Positions 15,691 through 24,568 of a stretch of 53,404 nt of DNA are shown here, piece after piece. The notes beneath the pieces are model-generated. The model had not been told where the DNA came from, searched no databases, and worked only from the letters and a program-made list of their open reading frames with translations. Numbering within the stretch: position 1 is the first letter of the stretch; every line of letters begins with the position of its first letter. This stretch comes from Nitrososphaerota archaeon (lineage in GTDB: Archaea; Thermoproteota; Nitrososphaeria; Nitrososphaerales; JAAOZN01): contig JAAOZN010000040.1 in assembly GCA_011605775.1 (NCBI GenBank), forward strand, positions 1 through 53,404, in the 5' to 3' direction. The position numbers were made by a program, and so were the translations under genes.

Positions 15691-18342
15691 TTGGCTTTGA
15701 CGGTTGCTAAGGCGATTTCAGAGGCTGAGGTAGCTGCGCTCCTCGAGCCTGAAGTATCGAACTGGTTCTTTGCAACCTTTGGTTCACTAACCCCGCCGCA
15801 GATCTATGCGATAAGGTCTATTCAGAACCACGAGAATACGCTTATAGCCGCGCCTACAGGCTCGGGTAAGACTCTTGCGGTCTTTCTATCGATTATAAAT
15901 GAGTTGTTGAGCTTAGGGAAGAAGGGGCTCTTAGGCGATGAGGTCTATGCGGTGTATGTTTCGCCGCTAAGGTCTTTGAACAACGATATCGAGAAGAATC
16001 TCAACACGACGCTAAAGGGTATTCAGAAGGCTGCTAGATCGATGGGAACCGATAGTGGGCTGCCTGAGATTAGGGTGGCTGTTAGGACTGGTGACACGCC
16101 CTCATCTGATAGGGCTAAGATGTTGAGGAAGCCGCCTCACATACTTATAACCACTCCCGAGAGCTTAGCCATAGTCTTATGTGCGCCGAAGTTTCGTGAG
16201 AAGCTCAGGTCTGTTAAGTGGGTTATAGTGGATGAGATTCACGAACTATGTAGCTCAAAAAGAGGGGTACACCTAACGCTTTCTCTTGAGAGGCTTCAGG
16301 AGCTTTGCGAGAAGAGTTTCACCCGCATAGGGTTGTCGGCGACTATCCACCCCCTTGAGGAGGTAGCGAAGTTTCTGGTTGGATATGAAGACGGGGCGCT
16401 CAGAGACTGTGTTATAGCTGATACGAGGTTTGTGAAGCCTACTAAGCTGACGGTAGATCTCCCTGTAAGCGACTTGGTTCACACATCGGCAGAGTATGTC
16501 ACGTCAAAGATGTATCGGATGATAAGGGATCTTGTGAGGAAGCATAAGACGACACTCATATTCACTAACACGAGGTCTGGTACCGAGCGCGTAGTCTACC
16601 ACCTATCTAAACTCAACGCTGTTGATGCTGATGAGCTTGCTGCACACCACAGTAGCCTATCTCGAGAGATAAGAAAAGAGGTCGAGGATAAGTTAAAGAA
16701 TGGTGTGATGAGAGCCGTAGTAACAAGCACGAGCCTAGAGCTCGGGATAGATATAGGGAGCATCGACCTAGTTGTGCAGATAGGCTCGCCTAAGTCTATT
16801 TCGAGGTGTCTCCAGCGAGTAGGCAGATCGGGGCATGCTCTGAACAGGGTTTCAGAGGGGGTGCTCATCCCTCTTGAGCGTGACGATCTAGTTGAGGACG
16901 CTGTGCTGGCTTCCGAGGCTTCAAAAGGGAGGTTGGATAGGGTCTACATACCTAAAGGTCCTCTTGATGTGTTGGCTCAGCATATTGTTGGGATGGCGAT
17001 CGAGAGGAAATGGCGTGTAGAAGAAGCCTATAGGGTCTTGACTCGAAGCTACTGCTACAGAGATCTAACCCTAGACCAGCTTAAGCGCCTACTCAAGTAT
17101 CTTAGCGGCGGATACAAGAGCCTCGAGAACTTCAGAGTTTACGGCAAGATCTGGTATGATGAAGAGGAGGGGACCTTTGGGAGAAGAGGAGCGCTTCTAA
17201 GAGTGATCTACGCAACCAACGTGGGAACCATACCGGATGAAGTGGCCATCAAAGTATACACGCTTGACGGTAGGTGGGTGGGTTCGATCGAAGAGGAGTT
17301 TCTGGAGAGGCTTACTAAAGGCGACATATTCATACTTGGCGGGAGGCTCTACGACTATCGCTACTCAAGAGGCGTGAAGGCGTATGTTACGCCGATCAAG
17401 GAGGGTAAGCCTACTGTGCCGACGTGGTTCAGCGAGATGCTGCCCCTCAGCTTCGATCTAGGCGAAGCCATAGGTAGGTTTAGAAGCGAAGTATTTAAGA
17501 TGCTGAAGGAGGGGGTTGCGAAAAAAGAGATCATAGATTGGATTATGCGTGACTACAAATGCACCCTTAACGCGGCTAAAGCGATCTTAGGCTACATGAA
17601 GGCTGAATACGACTTCTTAACTACATTGGGATTGGGGGATATGCCGAGCGACACCAACCTTTTGGTCGAAGATTATGTGGACAACGAAGGTAGGCAGAAT
17701 ATAATATTCAACACCGTCTTTGGTAGAAGGGTGAACGACGCCCTCTCAAGGGCTTATGCACACGTGGTTGCGCTTAACCTAAAAGTGAACATTATGGTGA
17801 CGGTTAGTGATTCAGGCTTCATGCTAACTTTACCTGTAGGCAGGCGTGTAGAGCCGAAGTGGCTCGTAAACCAAGTGACGAGAGAGAATTTGAGGGGGCT
17901 GCTCGTCTCCTCGATTAGGAATACTGAGCTCGTTAGACGAAGGTTTAGGCACTGTGCGACTAGGGCTCTTATGGTGCTGCGTAACTATAAGGGGCATGAG
18001 ATAACCGTTGCTAGGCAGCAGACGAACTCGCAGATACTCTTTAAGCTGTGTGATGAGATCGAGGGCTTTCCTGTTGTTGAAGAGGCTTATAGAGAGGTGC
18101 TTGAGGATGTGATGGATGTTAAGACAGCTGAAGAGGTCTTAGGTGATGTTGCATCTGGTAGAAGAAGGTTTATTGTAGCGCCTACTTCAGACTTACCTTC
18201 ACCCTTCACCCATGATCTCATACTGCTGGGCTACAGCGATATAGTGCTTATGGAGGATAAGAAGGCGCTGCTTGAAGCCCTCTACGATAGTGTGATGAGG
18301 AGGATAAAGGAGAGGCGCCTTGAAGGTAGAAAACGTGGCTGA
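15691..18342 (+). CDS. lhr: Lhr-type superfamily 2 ATP-dependent helicase
   Basis: The 883-residue protein contains the two RecA domains of Lhr helicases: Walker A APTGSGKT (about 54-61), TTPESLA, the DEIH box at 181-184, GLSATI, TNTRSGTERV, TSTSLELGIDIG and the arginine-finger region CLQRVGRSGHAL. A winged-helix and beta-barrel 'Lhr-core' C-terminal half follows. Lhr translocates 3' to 5' on single-stranded DNA and unwinds RNA:DNA hybrids, linked to repair. The length matches Lhr-core without the long bacterial extension. It starts with TTG at 15691, and the end overlaps the next gene by 23 bases. Confidence 0.93.
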   Translation: MALTVAKAISEAEVAALLEPEVSNWFFATFGSLTPPQIYAIRSIQNHENTLIAAPTGSGKTLAVFLSIINELLSLGKKGLLGDEVYAVYVSPLRSLNNDIEKNLNTTLKGIQKAARSMGTDSGLPEIRVAVRTGDTPSSDRAKMLRKPPHILITTPESLAIVLCAPKFREKLRSVKWVIVDEIHELCSSKRGVHLTLSLERLQELCEKSFTRIGLSATIHPLEEVAKFLVGYEDGALRDCVIADTRFVKPTKLTVDLPVSDLVHTSAEYVTSKMYRMIRDLVRKHKTTLIFTNTRSGTERVVYHLSKLNAVDADELAAHHSSLSREIRKEVEDKLKNGVMRAVVTSTSLELGIDIGSIDLVVQIGSPKSISRCLQRVGRSGHALNRVSEGVLIPLERDDLVEDAVLASEASKGRLDRVYIPKGPLDVLAQHIVGMAIERKWRVEEAYRVLTRSYCYRDLTLDQLKRLLKYLSGGYKSLENFRVYGKIWYDEEEGTFGRRGALLRVIYATNVGTIPDEVAIKVYTLDGRWVGSIEEEFLERLTKGDIFILGGRLYDYRYSRGVKAYVTPIKEGKPTVPTWFSEMLPLSFDLGEAIGRFRSEVFKMLKEGVAKKEIIDWIMRDYKCTLNAAKAILGYMKAEYDFLTTLGLGDMPSDTNLLVEDYVDNEGRQNIIFNTVFGRRVNDALSRAYAHVVALNLKVNIMVTVSDSGFMLTLPVGRRVEPKWLVNQVTRENLRGLLVSSIRNTELVRRRFRHCATRALMVLRNYKGHEITVARQQTNSQILFKLCDEIEGFPVVEEAYREVLEDVMDVKTAEEVLGDVASGRRRFIVAPTSDLPSPFTHDLILLGYSDIVLMEDKKALLEALYDSVMRRIKERRLEGRKRG

Positions 18343-19081
18343 GAGGATCAAGATCACGCGGAGAATCTCGATAGCATCACCATACCCAGCGATTCTGCTT
18401 GAGAAAGAGGGTTTACTTGTAGCAGCGGACCTACACATAGGGCTCGAGGATGAAAGCGAGGAGAAAGGCATACATATTCCAGCACCAATCTTACCTACTA
18501 TAATTAAACACGTAATCACACCAGCCAAAGATCTGGGTTGCAGAGGGGTAATATTGCTTGGCGACGTGAAACACGAGTTCGCAGAGGTAACAGAGCCAGA
18601 GTGGTTCGGTGTAAAGAAACTGATCTCTAAACTGAGAGCGCATAGCCTAGACGTTGAAGTCGTAAGGGGGAACCACGATAACTACATAATCAAGGTCCTC
18701 AAAGAACTCGGTGTGCCTTTACACGACCCCTATCTAGAGTTGAGCGGCATACTTCTAACACACGGCCATAAACCATTGACTGTAGATGGAAGAGGCTGTA
18801 GGGTTGTGATCTTAGGACATGAGCACCCAGCCATAACACTCAAAGACGATGTGGGCGCCAAGCACAGATTTAAGGCGTTCATCGATCTCCAGACCAGCGG
18901 CTGCAGATATCTTGTGCTGCCTTCGGTCTCACCTTTAGCCTATGGTTCTGATTTCAACGAAGTCCCCGCTGACAAGATGCTTTCACCGATCCTCCGCACA
19001 CTCGATTTAAGCGAGGCAGTACCGTATGTTATAGAGGCTGGTGTGGCGGTTAAAAGGTTCCCTAAGATCGGCTACCTCTAA
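18320..19081 (+). CDS. Lhr-associated metallophosphoesterase (calcineurin-like, COG1407)
   Basis: The 253-residue protein has the calcineurin-like phosphoesterase motifs in order: VAADLHIG (D-x-H), LLGDVKH (GD), VRGNHDN (GNHD), LTHGHKP and a further ILGHEHP (GHxH). It belongs to the archaeal SbcD-related group often found beside lhr. Bacterial relatives of this neighbourhood are manganese-dependent DNA nucleases. The TTG start lies inside the end of lhr, indicating co-translation. Its substrate here is not known; DNA or a nucleotide phosphodiester are the best guesses. Confidence 0.88.
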   Translation: MKVENVAERIKITRRISIASPYPAILLEKEGLLVAADLHIGLEDESEEKGIHIPAPILPTIIKHVITPAKDLGCRGVILLGDVKHEFAEVTEPEWFGVKKLISKLRAHSLDVEVVRGNHDNYIIKVLKELGVPLHDPYLELSGILLTHGHKPLTVDGRGCRVVILGHEHPAITLKDDVGAKHRFKAFIDLQTSGCRYLVLPSVSPLAYGSDFNEVPADKMLSPILRTLDLSEAVPYVIEAGVAVKRFPKIGYL

Positions 19082-19087
19082 GCTTAT

Positions 19088-20155
19088 CTAACTAACCGCC
19101 TTAGCCTCTACTCTCTCAGCAGCATAGAGCCTTCTTCTAAACCATAGGGCTACGTTCACAAGACTTATCATGACAGGCACCTCGATGAGGGGACCTATGA
19201 CGGTTGCGAATGCTTCTTGTGAGGCTAAGCCGAAGACTGAAACGGCGACCGCTATCGCCAGTTCAAAGTTGTTGCTTGCTGCTGTGAAGGCTAGCGATGT
19301 GGTGCGTTGGTAGTCAAGTTTAGAGAGGTAGCCTAATGCGAATGATAAAAAGAACATGATTGTGAAGTAAGCCAACAGTGGCATGGCGACTCTTGCTACA
19401 TCGAGCGGTAGAGTAACTATGTATTCGCCTTTAAGAGAGAACATGACTATGATTGTGAAGAGGAGCGCAAATAGAGATGTAGGGCTGAGTTTCGGCATGA
19501 ATACGTTGTCATACCATTCTCTCCCCTTCTTCCTTAAGAGGTAGAATCTTGTTATCATCCCTCCAAAGAAGGGTATGCCTAAGTAGATGGCTACAGACTG
19601 CGCTACCTCTATTAGCGATATGTGTACCACTAGTCCTTCACCTGAGATCAGAGAGGAGAGCACGGTTATGTAGAAGTAGGCGAGTATCGAGTACATCGCT
19701 ATCTGGAAGACAGAGTTCAACGCGACAAGAATCGCTGCCCACTCATTATCACCTTCTGCGAGACTGTTCCAGACGATCACCATAGCTATACACCTAGCCA
19801 GACCGACGATGATTATACCATTTCTGAAAGATGGGTAGTCTGCTAGAAAGATCCAAGCTAATATGAACATGAGAAGTGGTCCTAGAAGCCAGTTCTGGAT
19901 CAGTGATAGTGTAAGCATCCTCTTTGAGCCGCTTGCTGTAACTATCTTACGAAGATCCTCATACCTAACCTTAGCAAGGGGAGGATACATCATCCAGATC
20001 AGACCTATCGCTATAGGAATAGAGGTGGTTCCGACGCTCAGAGAGCCGATGACATCAGAGACTTGCGGAACCCAATACCCTAGACCTACACCTATGATCA
20101 TAGCTAGGAATATCCAGAGGGTGAGAAAGCGAGTAAGCCACGGGAGCCCAGCCAT
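19088..20155 (-). CDS. acr3: Arsenite efflux permease, Acr3 family
   Basis: Acr3 exports arsenite across the membrane. The protein has about ten membrane segments, the N-terminal [18 protein letters not shown] block, the family motif [13 protein letters not shown] with its conserved cysteine in segment four, and the [14 protein letters not shown] stretch in the second half. An ATG exists at 20173, but a TATA box centred near 20185 predicts transcription from about 20158. I therefore prefer the ATG at 20155, beginning MAGLPW. The small Cys/His-rich gene diverges from it. No ArsR-type repressor is visible nearby. Confidence 0.92.
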   Translation of the reverse strand: MAGLPWLTRFLTLWIFLAMIIGVGLGYWVPQVSDVIGSLSVGTTSIPIAIGLIWMMYPPLAKVRYEDLRKIVTASGSKRMLTLSLIQNWLLGPLLMFILAWIFLADYPSFRNGIIIVGLARCIAMVIVWNSLAEGDNEWAAILVALNSVFQIAMYSILAYFYITVLSSLISGEGLVVHISLIEVAQSVAIYLGIPFFGGMITRFYLLRKKGREWYDNVFMPKLSPTSLFALLFTIIVMFSLKGEYIVTLPLDVARVAMPLLAYFTIMFFLSFALGYLSKLDYQRTTSLAFTAASNNFELAIAVAVSVFGLASQEAFATVIGPLIEVPVMISLVNVALWFRRRLYAAERVEAKAVS

Positions 20156-20180
20156 CTGAAGTAGCGACAACATATTTAAG

Positions 20181-20190
20181 TTTATTTATT
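20181..20190 (-). promoter_or_regulatory. TATA box of acr3
   Basis: The minus strand reads AATAAATAAA, flanked by CG, identical to the element ahead of lysC. Its centre lies about 30 bp before the ATG at 20155. The divergent Cys/His-rich gene has its own CTTATAAA at 20207-20214, so the two promoters lie back to back in under 40 bp and could be controlled together. Confidence 0.5.
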
Positions 20191-20248
20191 CGGGAAGAAC
20201 GAAGAACTTATAAACAGACACAAACCAAATACATACTGGTGAAAAAAT

Positions 20249-20413
20249 ATGTGTTGCTGCTGCGGTTGCGAATGCCACCATTGGCACCACAGAGGCTTCG
20301 GCAGACGCTTCCTAACAAAAGAGGAGCACATAAAAGAGCTCGAAGAATACCTGGAAGATCTTAAGAAAGAGATAGCTGCTGTGGAAAGCCACCTAAAGGA
20401 GCTGAAGGGTTAA
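20249..20413 (+). CDS. Cys/His-rich 54-residue metal-binding candidate protein
   Basis: The ATG at 20249, preceded by GGTG at a good distance, opens a 54-codon frame. The N-terminus is MCCCCGCECHHWHHRGFG, holding six cysteines and four histidines in the first 14 residues. It is followed by RRFLTKEEHIKELEEYLEDL, which continues as a charged amphipathic helix. The dense thiol/imidazole cluster predicts binding of soft metals or arsenite, with the helix giving oligomerisation or partner contact. It diverges from acr3 and has its own TATA box at 20207-20214, about 40 bp upstream. Small archaeal proteins with the RRFLTKEE-helix pattern exist, but I know no assigned function. Confidence 0.8.
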   Translation: MCCCCGCECHHWHHRGFGRRFLTKEEHIKELEEYLEDLKKEIAAVESHLKELKG

Positions 20414-20528
20414 GCAGAGGCTAGTTTACCCCACTCTTCTTTTTGATGTCGCGAGAGTAAAGCGATTTCAAGACTGGGGGCTTTGCAAGACTTTCGTAAA
20501 GGATATAAGGTGGTCACCTAGATGTAAG

Positions 20529-20951
20529 GTGAACTGGTTGAGCGAAAGTTCAGCAGATAAGAGTAGGGTGCAGCAGCTCGAAGAACGTATAAAAGAGTTG
20601 GAGGCCAAGCTTGCCGAAGCGGAGTCTAAGAAGGAGACTCAACTCCTTAAACAGAAGATAGCCCAGCTCGAAGCCGCTTTATCAAGATACAGGGAGGAGC
20701 TTGAGGCTGCGAAGCGTAGGATATCTGAGATGCAAGCGCCTTACCGTGATGTTGAGACGAAGCTGAAAGAGATAATAGGTGACTCTGGAGAAGTGACGCT
20801 TCAATACGGCGGCTACCGTATCATAATATTGGATAAACAGAGATTTCCGTGGAGCCAAGTCGTAGAGTTGGTGCTTGACAACAATTATGAAATGTGGTTA
20901 GGTAAAGATGATAAACACTTATTCATATGCTGCAAACCCGTCTCAGACTAA
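20529..20951 (+). CDS. Coiled-coil protein with small C-terminal domain, unknown function
   Basis: Residues about 10-75 form a long heptad-rich coiled coil (VQQLEERIKELEAKLAEAES onward). Residues 78-140 are a compact alpha/beta tail including VTLQYGGYRIIILDKQ and ending LFICCKPVSD with a vicinal cysteine pair. There is no signal peptide or membrane segment. The GTG start at 20529 lies about 25 bp after a TATA-like GGATATAAGG, matching a leaderless transcript. Its stop overlaps that of the convergent permease gene by four bases. Proximity to acr3 and the Cys/His-rich gene is suggestive only. Confidence 0.75.
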   Translation: MNWLSESSADKSRVQQLEERIKELEAKLAEAESKKETQLLKQKIAQLEAALSRYREELEAAKRRISEMQAPYRDVETKLKEIIGDSGEVTLQYGGYRIIILDKQRFPWSQVVELVLDNNYEMWLGKDDKHLFICCKPVSD

Positions 20952-22336
20952 CCTTTCATAAACGGGATCTGAACGATTAGGAGCAGTAACGCTACAGCAA
21001 TCGTAGGTATGGATACGAGTGCTCCGGGCTTAATCCATTCTTTTAAAGTGATGTGACCGAGCTCCCGCCGCTCTAAGATTCCGATAGCCACTATATTGGC
21101 TGTACTACCTATAATCGTTAGATTTCCGAAGAATGTTCCTGCGAACAACGCCGACCACCAGAAGGGTTGGTTGCTGATACCGAAAGTACCGAGCTCCTCT
21201 ACTATCGGAAGTAGCGTTGCAACTGTTAGCACATTATCCATAAACGCGCTCATTAAGCCGGCAATTGATGTAAAGACTATGAGAAGGGGGATTTCACCCA
21301 TTGGAAGCGCTGTCAACTTGGCTGCGATCTTCTGATCAACCCCAACGTAGCTTAAGGTTCCTACTGAGGCGAATAGTAGGAGGAAGAAGGATAGGGTCCA
21401 CCAATCTACTCTCCTCTCAACGATCTGTCTCGCCCTCTCTCGGTCTATGATGATTGCTATAGCTGCGGCTGCAAGAGCCGTACCTATCAGCATCGTGTTC
21501 TTCTTTAAATGAAGGAGCGCCTCAATCTGACTATGCATTATAAGCGCAGCGATCGTTCCGATGAATAGTAGCGCTGAAACCAAAAGATCCCTCGTAGTTT
21601 GGTTTGCAGCCTCTCCTCTCTCCGCACCCTTGACCACTCTGAGCTTAAGGCGTTCATCTAAGAGTTTTATCTCCTTTCTATAGTAGAAGCCCGATAAGGG
21701 TATGGCGATCGCTAACCCAACTATCGAGATTGGAGTTGCCCAGCGTAGAAAGTCTATGAAAGTAAAGCCGCCACGTAAGGCTACAAGCACACCTACAGGG
21801 TTGCCGACCACGGTTGCGGCGCTTCCGATATTTGTGGCGAAGACAAGCATTATGATGAATGGTATGGGGTTAATCTTAACGCGTAGACAGAGGTGTATCA
21901 TAGACGCTGACATAAAGAGTATCGAGGTAACTTCATCCACTAAGGCTGCAGAGAGAGCTGATAAAATCATCATGACCGCTACAAGCTTGACACCTGAAGC
22001 GCCAGCTATGGCTGAAAGTTTGTCTATGATGTACTCGAAGAACCTCCTCTCCTCGAGGAAGCCTATGACTATCATCATACCCATCAGAAAGAGGATTATA
22101 TCCAACCCAGCAAAGTCTATCAGCGTTGGCACATCGATCAAACCTAGAACAAGAAGTGTCACAACACCTATGAGGGCGAAGGCTAATCTGAACCTCCAGA
22201 AGAGGAGCGTGCCAAATATGAAGCCTAAGAAGGCGACCAAAGATGCTGTCTGTTTAAAGTCAAGATCCAATACCACAGTGAGTAAAGATATTATTATGAT
22301 GAAGATGGGTAGGGCAAGTAAGCGTGTACGCAACAC
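20948..22336 (-). CDS. ArsB/NhaD-type (ion transporter superfamily) permease
   Basis: The 462-residue protein has about 11-12 membrane segments with the internal repeat of the ion transporter superfamily. ALSAALVDEVTSILF and GLMSAFMDNVLTVATLLP are paired discontinuous helices, with NIGSAATVVGNPVG and a matching FGNLTIIGSTANIVA. These paired 'DN/DE' and 'GNP/GSTAN' elements occur in ArsB, NhaD and P-protein permeases. The substrate could be arsenite, Na+/H+ or an organic anion. The acr3 gene close by makes an oxyanion role attractive but does not prove it. ATG-proximal start at 22336. Confidence 0.85.
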   Translation of the reverse strand: MLRTRLLALPIFIIIISLLTVVLDLDFKQTASLVAFLGFIFGTLLFWRFRLAFALIGVVTLLVLGLIDVPTLIDFAGLDIILFLMGMMIVIGFLEERRFFEYIIDKLSAIAGASGVKLVAVMMILSALSAALVDEVTSILFMSASMIHLCLRVKINPIPFIIMLVFATNIGSAATVVGNPVGVLVALRGGFTFIDFLRWATPISIVGLAIAIPLSGFYYRKEIKLLDERLKLRVVKGAERGEAANQTTRDLLVSALLFIGTIAALIMHSQIEALLHLKKNTMLIGTALAAAAIAIIIDRERARQIVERRVDWWTLSFFLLLFASVGTLSYVGVDQKIAAKLTALPMGEIPLLIVFTSIAGLMSAFMDNVLTVATLLPIVEELGTFGISNQPFWWSALFAGTFFGNLTIIGSTANIVAIGILERRELGHITLKEWIKPGALVSIPTIAVALLLLIVQIPFMKG

Positions 22337-22603
22337 CTAAAGCCCCCTTAAAAGCAGAGTCTGTTGAGTAGAAGAAATCACAGGACGTGTTGTATAAAGT
22401 AGTTGAATGGTATTGAATCCGATAGAGTTTATTGGAAAAAGTGCACACGATGGCTCTAAAAAGATCATAGTGCGCTCTTCGACCATTTCACACCAGCTTG
22501 ATGAACGGTCAAACATCCAATCGCATTTAATCTTTTCGACAATTCAAAGAGGAAAGGTCGGAAGTCGGGGAAGCCTTATATCTACCCCTCTGCGATAGAT
22601 TGT

Positions 22604-22960
22604 GTGGTGAATAGTGTGGCTATAGTCGGCTGGGAGTGGATAGTCATCCTAGTCATACTCGCAGTAATAATGATCTGGGGCCCAGATAAGATACCTAAGC
22701 TCGCTCGCGCCTTAGGTCAAGCGAGAAAGGAGTTCGAAAAAGCGCAGAAAGAGTTCACAAACCCCGCACCAGAACCTGAGCCAGCATCTACAGCTGAACC
22801 TAAAACAGCGAGTGACGACTACCTTATCCAAACAGCCAAGAGCCTAGGCATAGAGACCGCGGGTAAGACGAGGGAGCAGATTTCAAAGGAGATACTAGAG
22901 CGTGCACGCACCACACAACCCCAAACCACTACACAGCCCCAGAGCGGCCAGCAGCAGTAG
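22604..22960 (+). CDS. tatA: Twin-arginine translocase subunit TatA/E
   Basis: TatA forms the export pore of the Tat system for folded proteins. The product has a short N-terminal membrane helix (WIVILVILAVIMIWG), the hinge GPDKIPKLARALGQ and the amphipathic helix ARKEFEKAQKEF. A low-complexity Pro/Thr/Gln tail of about 70 residues follows. It starts at GTG 22604, with GTG codons at 22607 and 22616 as alternatives. A CTTATAT box at 22575-22581 sits about 26 bp before the start. tatC follows 115 bases downstream. The 267-base gap before it holds no convincing gene. Confidence 0.93.
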   Translation: MVNSVAIVGWEWIVILVILAVIMIWGPDKIPKLARALGQARKEFEKAQKEFTNPAPEPEPASTAEPKTASDDYLIQTAKSLGIETAGKTREQISKEILERARTTQPQTTTQPQSGQQQ

Positions 22961-23075
22961 GCTCTACGCTATTCTGATACTATAAGCCTCAACCCTCTCA
23001 ACAAGAGGAAGCAAACAATTAAAGGGCGTCTGCTGCTGAAGAAAGCGGCTAGAGGATATACCTTCAGGTGGCAGC

Positions 23076-23966
23076 ATGTCAAAAGACAAGGAGCTTACGT
23101 TTCAAGAGCATCTGGCTGAGCTCGCCAGTAGACTGAAGATCATCCTCTATACACTCGTAGCCTCGACGATCATCTTTATGGCTCTCCCGGCAGACCTATC
23201 TTTTCTACATAATCCGCCTGTGTTCAAGCCTCTTGTTTCGGTTCTTCTGAACTACATAAGGGAGGACATCCTACCAGCTTCGGTCAAGCTCATAGCTGGT
23301 GAAATCACCACCCCTCTAGAGTTATATATACTAGCCTCATTCGCACTGGGCGTTGCTGTAACCCTCCCAGTAATGTTCTACGAAGTCTATAAGTTCGTTG
23401 ATCCAGCACTCTACCCCGAAGAAAGAAGAATGGTCTATCCTTTTGTAGCCGCATTTATCTCCCTATTCATAGCGGGTGCGGTCTTCGGATACAAGATCCT
23501 CTCCCCCTTCATGATATGGGCGCTACTGCCTTTCTTCGAGGCGCTACAGGTTGAAGCCTTGGTTTACGTTATGGACTTCTACACACTTGTGTTTACGATG
23601 GTTATACTTTGCGGCCTAGTATTCACCTTCCCAGTAATCTTCGTCATACTCGTGAAGTTTAATATTGTCGGCACAGAGATCCTAACCAAGAACAGGAAGT
23701 ATGTCTACGCAGCACTGTTTGTAGTCACTGCGCTGATTACACCAGACGGCGGACCAATAGCAGACATAGCACTCTTTGCACCTCTAGTTGTACTATTAGA
23801 GGTAGGTATACTTGTGGCTAAGCGTTATGAGAAGCAGCGTGCCGAGAAGGAGCCGCCAGTCATAACCAAAGTGCTCCCAACCGATGTGAGTAAATGTAGA
23901 TACTGCGGAGCAGAAGTGAAGCCTAATGCAACATTCTGCCCCAAGTGTGGTAAGGCGCTAGTCTAG
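23076..23966 (+). CDS. tatC: TatC with C-terminal zinc ribbon
   Basis: TatC recognises twin-arginine signal peptides. Residues about 1-255 are the six-helix TatC core: FQEHLAELASRLK at the N-terminus, LEVYKF-type segment FYEVYKFVDPALYPEERR with the conserved loop, and TALITPDGGP. Unusually, residues 274-296 form a treble-clef zinc ribbon with paired CxxC motifs, CRYCG and CPKCG, after a charged linker. The ribbon would sit in the cytoplasm, where precursors arrive. Its stop overlaps the stop of the convergent mocA-like gene by four bases. Confidence 0.93.
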   Translation: MSKDKELTFQEHLAELASRLKIILYTLVASTIIFMALPADLSFLHNPPVFKPLVSVLLNYIREDILPASVKLIAGEITTPLELYILASFALGVAVTLPVMFYEVYKFVDPALYPEERRMVYPFVAAFISLFIAGAVFGYKILSPFMIWALLPFFEALQVEALVYVMDFYTLVFTMVILCGLVFTFPVIFVILVKFNIVGTEILTKNRKYVYAALFVVTALITPDGGPIADIALFAPLVVLLEVGILVAKRYEKQRAEKEPPVITKVLPTDVSKCRYCGAEVKPNATFCPKCGKALV

Positions 23967-24544
23967 CTTCTCCTACTCAAATCGGATCTTCTATCGACAT
24001 CAAGTAGCACATTCGGTGTGCTCGCTTCCACATAGACTACATCTGCTTTATGCCTGTTTACTACAGCCTTAAGCCCGTATCCTGCTTCATCTATCGCTAA
24101 GATCTCTGGTATAAGGCTTCGGTCAAAGAGAATCGGATGCCCAGGCTTACCTTGATGGGCTGCTACTACGATCTTCGCCCCCTTTCTCTCATACTCATCA
24201 ACCACCTTATCTATTACGGTTGCGTCGATGAAGGCAACATCGCCTGGAAGTATCATAACAGCATCAGCGTCCTCATTAACGTGTTTAACACCACACCTAA
24301 CCGATGAACTCTGCCCCCCAGTAGCGTACTCAGGATTCTCCACCACCTTACACCCTAACCCCTTAAGCGCCTCCCTCACCTTCTCAGCCTCAAATCCTAC
24401 AACCACTATAACCTCATCTACTGAAGAGGAGAGGGCGGTCTTCACCACCCTCCTAACCATGGGTTCGCCATCAATAGGGTAGAGCATCTTATTCTCTCCA
24501 AATCTAGTTGACATGCCAGCGGCTAAAACCACTAGGCTTATCAA
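23963..24544 (-). CDS. mocA: MobA/MocA-like nucleotidyltransferase (molybdopterin cytidylyltransferase candidate)
   Basis: The 193-residue protein has the nucleotidyltransferase start LAAGMSTRFGENKMLYPIDGEPM and the metal-binding MILPGDVAF. It also has the substrate segment NPEYATGGQSSSVRCGV and GHPILFDRSLIPEI, as in MocA/YgfJ enzymes that attach CMP to molybdopterin. MobA (GMP) is the alternative. Downstream order with xdhC and moeA argues for the cytosine dinucleotide cofactor used by xanthine dehydrogenase or aerobic CO dehydrogenase-type enzymes. No such hydroxylase genes lie in this window. Confidence 0.82.
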   Translation of the reverse strand: MISLVVLAAGMSTRFGENKMLYPIDGEPMVRRVVKTALSSSVDEVIVVVGFEAEKVREALKGLGCKVVENPEYATGGQSSSVRCGVKHVNEDADAVMILPGDVAFIDATVIDKVVDEYERKGAKIVVAAHQGKPGHPILFDRSLIPEILAIDEAGYGLKAVVNRHKADVVYVEASTPNVLLDVDRRSDLSRRS

Positions 24545-24568
24545 ACACCAAACACTCTTAGAGGCTAT

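Noticed and set aside
22407-22598. A 63-codon frame before tatA
   Set aside because: It shows no ribosome binding site or recognisable domain, and composition looks non-coding; the tatA TATA box lies inside it.
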